64,000 nt of DNA from positions 124,001 to 188,000 of the forward strand of contig JAPLOF010000020.1 in assembly GCA_026692665.1 (NCBI GenBank). The letters run 5' to 3'. Origin of the DNA: Planctomycetota bacterium. Lineage in GTDB: Bacteria; Planctomycetota; UBA1135; GCA-002686595. Positions within the stretch are counted from its first letter, which is position 1; every line of letters starts with the position of its first letter. This document shows, piece by piece, positions 61,970-64,000 of this stretch. The notes beneath the pieces were generated by a model. That model was not told the DNA's origin. It did not search any database and saw nothing but the letters and a program-made list of their open reading frames with translations. The position numbers were made by a program, and so were the translations under genes.

Positions 61970-64000
61970 GCTTCCGGCTGCGCGAATTGCTTCGGGTCGA
62001 GGTTCCAGTCCGCACCGAACCAGCCCGCGGCGAGGACGCCGCCGTCGCCCGATCCGAGGATCGCGCTCGACCAAACCGCATAGTCGGGATAGCCGACGCC
62101 CGACGTGAAGGGCGCGAGCACGTAGCCGAGCCGCGTGCCGCGCACGCCCGTGTCGGCGAACGCGCCGACCAGGCCGACCGCGTCGTCGGCGCGCGGGCGT
62201 ACCAGGACCGCGCCGAGATCGTCGCCCTTCCAGGTGCGCGCGCCGAGGCGGAGCTCGCCGCGCCGCGCGTCGATGGGACCGCTCTCGGGGAGGAGCTTCT
62301 TCCAGGCCGCGTTCGTGTCGCGGTTGCCGTACAGGATCACGTTGCGACCGGCGTAGTCGCCCTTCAGGAACTGCTCGTCCGACAGGAGCGGCGGCGTGCC
62401 GTTCGCGCGGTACCACCACGTGATCTGGTCGTAGCGGGCGCGCTCGAAGAGCTCGCGATCTTCGTTCGCATCGCCGCTCGTGCCGTGGACGAGGACGAAC
62501 CGGTTGTCGAAGGCCCGCTTGAACGGTCCGCAGCGCGCGGGCGACTTGCCCGTCAGCTTGCCGTCCTCGACCCTTGTCCATCCTTGGGCCGTGAGCGCCC
62601 AAGTCGAGTCGCCTGGCCATGCACCGAGCGACTTGCCGTCGAGCGCCGCTCGCAGTTGGCCCGTGACGCGGGCGAAGCGGATCGCGCGCACGTTCTCCGT
62701 CTCGACCTGGATCGTGCGCCGATCCTCGCCGCGTTGCGCGACCACGCGGAAGGGTCTCCCGTAGGTGAGCGGCTGCAGCACCTCGATCCAGCGGTGATGC
62801 GAATCGACGCCCGGATCCGCGCCGATCCAGTCGAACACGTATTCGTCGACCTGCGGCTTCTCGTCGAACAGCGCCAGGATCGAGGGATGGTCGACGCAGT
62901 CGGCGCCGGGCGACAGATCGCCGTCCCACCAGTGGCCCGCGCCCTCCTGGAAGTGCGACTTCGGCTTCCCGCCCAGCTTCTCGAGCCGCGCGATCATGTC
63001 GTGCGCTTCCGACGGCGGGACGTTGTCGTCCGCGGTGCCGTGCAGGACGAACGTCGGCAGCGCGACGAGGTTCGCCGCGAGTTCCTCCGTCCGCGAAGCG
63101 AAATCCGCGCCCTGCCAGAGCTCCTTCAGCGTTCCGTCGGGCCGGCCGCCGTAGCTGTCGAAGCTGGCCCAGCCGGCGCTCGGCCCGATCGCGTCGAACG
63201 CGTCCGCGTCGTTGGCCGCAAGGTTCCACGTGCCGTGGCCTCCCATCGAATGGCCGGTGAGCACGATGTGCGCGGCGCGGCGGCGCTCGTAGCGATCGAA
63301 GTTGGATTCCACGGCACCCAGGAACTGGTCGAGCGCCTCGTACGCGTCGAGACGGCCCCAGTCCTGCCAGTCGAACCCGTAGGGTCGGCGGTTCGTCGGG
63401 CACAGGATCGCGATGTCGGGCTTCTGCGCGTAGGCACGCGCCTGGCTCAGGGCATCGACGCTCGCGCCATGCAGCGACAGCAGGACCTTGCGCGTCGACG
63501 TGGCGCGGCGATCCTTGGGAGGGACCAGCGCGTACGTCTGCGGGGATCCGTCGATCGCCGATGTGAAGGAGACGCGGCGGGCCTCTTCGAATCCGCGTAC
63601 CGGGATCTCGACGCGCTCGCGCAGGATCGTGCTGCCCGTCTCGACCGTCAGCTGCACCGGCGCGGTCTCGCCCTGACCGGCGACGGCTTTCTCCAGGTCC
63701 ACCGGCAGCGAGAAGCGCCACGCGGAACCGGGGGGGATCGTCACCATGTCCTGGTAGGGGTTGAAGGCCGTCTGGGTGATCCCGAAGTAGCCCGTGACGG
63801 TCGTGTCGTGCGCGGCCTCGCTGGTGTTCCAGACCAGGAATCCCAGCGAGGGCGCGCGCGAGGTGTCGCCACGCACGACGTCCGGGACGACGTGGTCCCA
63901 GGAGCCGGCCAGGATCTGCGTGGCGACGTCGACGAGCTCGAGCCGGAACGAGCCGCGCACTCCGCCGACGTAGACGTCGTTCGCGCCCTTCCTCAGGGCG
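61963..64000 (-). CDS. Alpha/beta hydrolase, esterase/PHB-depolymerase-like (5' end beyond window)
   Basis: About 679 residues visible; the frame is open to base 64000 (ALRKGANDVYVGGVRGSF), so the N-terminus is missing. After a beta-rich N-terminal part (about 190 residues), the hydrolase domain has VLLSLHGASVDALSQA, ILCPTNRRPYGFDWQDWG, the nucleophile in VLTGHSMGGHGTWNLAAN, the acid region VLHGTADDNVPPSEAH and the His in GAGHWWDGDLSPG. It matches secreted carbohydrate-esterase or prolyl-oligopeptidase-type enzymes. The C-terminal 250 residues are beta-rich and unassigned. The substrate is unknown; export is inferred from the family only, since the signal region lies outside the window. Confidence 0.88.
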   Translation of the reverse strand, partial: ALRKGANDVYVGGVRGSFRLELVDVATQILAGSWDHVVPDVVRGDTSRAPSLGFLVWNTSEAAHDTTVTGYFGITQTAFNPYQDMVTIPPGSAWRFSLPVDLEKAVAGQGETAPVQLTVETGSTILRERVEIPVRGFEEARRVSFTSAIDGSPQTYALVPPKDRRATSTRKVLLSLHGASVDALSQARAYAQKPDIAILCPTNRRPYGFDWQDWGRLDAYEALDQFLGAVESNFDRYERRRAAHIVLTGHSMGGHGTWNLAANDADAFDAIGPSAGWASFDSYGGRPDGTLKELWQGADFASRTEELAANLVALPTFVLHGTADDNVPPSEAHDMIARLEKLGGKPKSHFQEGAGHWWDGDLSPGADCVDHPSILALFDEKPQVDEYVFDWIGADPGVDSHHRWIEVLQPLTYGRPFRVVAQRGEDRRTIQVETENVRAIRFARVTGQLRAALDGKSLGAWPGDSTWALTAQGWTRVEDGKLTGKSPARCGPFKRAFDNRFVLVHGTSGDANEDRELFERARYDQITWWYRANGTPPLLSDEQFLKGDYAGRNVILYGNRDTNAAWKKLLPESGPIDARRGELRLGARTWKGDDLGAVLVRPRADDAVGLVGAFADTGVRGTRLGYVLAPFTSGVGYPDYAVWSSAILGSGDGGVLAAGWFGADWNLDPKQFAQPEAR

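Overview
The window is very GC-rich, gene-dense DNA with 46 protein-coding genes, no RNA genes, no CRISPR array and no insertion sequence. It looks like a chromosomal piece of a deep-branching, high-GC planctomycete. The main reason is the abundance of large secreted proteins with a Cys-rich C-terminal module (CxGDG...CPCxN...GxGCxNS) and a terminal YQxxYRxP...LxN.VxxxW segment, plus DCNGNG...DEC repeats, M14 peptidases with calcium-loop inserts and many beta-propeller or beta-helix secreted proteins. The taxon is inferred from these protein styles, not from a marker gene. The genes at both ends run off the window.

Layout. 1-2156: secreted protein cut by the left edge. 2403-3617: TerC-type membrane protein. 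3821-6586: ABC importer operon (binding protein, permease, ATPase); the binding protein has an in-frame TGA followed by a SECIS-like hairpin, so it is a candidate selenoprotein. 6623-9398: CocE-type lipoprotein hydrolase and mutM. 9547-14667: secreted propeller protein and M36 metalloprotease. 14678-20517: small unknown protein, queuosine-precursor transporter and two divergent secreted proteins. 20603-23183: PhzF-like enzyme and secreted S51-like peptidase. 23283-25667: flippase and CDP-alcohol phosphatidyltransferase. 25671-27315: folE and a divergent MerR-like regulator. 27430-30643: two secreted proteins. 30653-33558: carbamoyltransferase coupled to a WalW-like deacetylase. 33762-36229: SlyD-like FKBP coupled to speA. 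36311-41464: dus, CarboxypepD_reg-like protein, PLP lyase and SpoU-type methyltransferase. 41552-43313: RCK channel-like protein and cobalamin adenosyltransferase. 43414-45009 and 51952-54471: AlgX/AlgJ-like proteins and an MBOAT acyltransferase, suggesting surface glycan O-acetylation. 45015-48025: thioredoxin-HEAT protein, acylphosphatase and redoxin. 48141-51764: BlaI-BlaR1-coiled-coil operon with a recognisable operator. 54561-60397: DUF3187-like outer-membrane lipoprotein, a tandem M14 pair (one with its zinc motif lost) and a patatin. 60502 to the right edge: a GT39-like mannosyltransferase and a secreted esterase cut by the edge.

Shared themes. Many genes have a TAnnnT -10-like hexamer 6-8 bases before the start codon, which implies leaderless mRNAs. 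Operons are held together by ATGA, GTGA and TTGA stop-start overlaps. Four of the five tight convergent gene pairs have both stop codons inside one inverted repeat. At least seven secreted proteins carry variants of one C-terminal module, possibly a sorting or anchoring domain.
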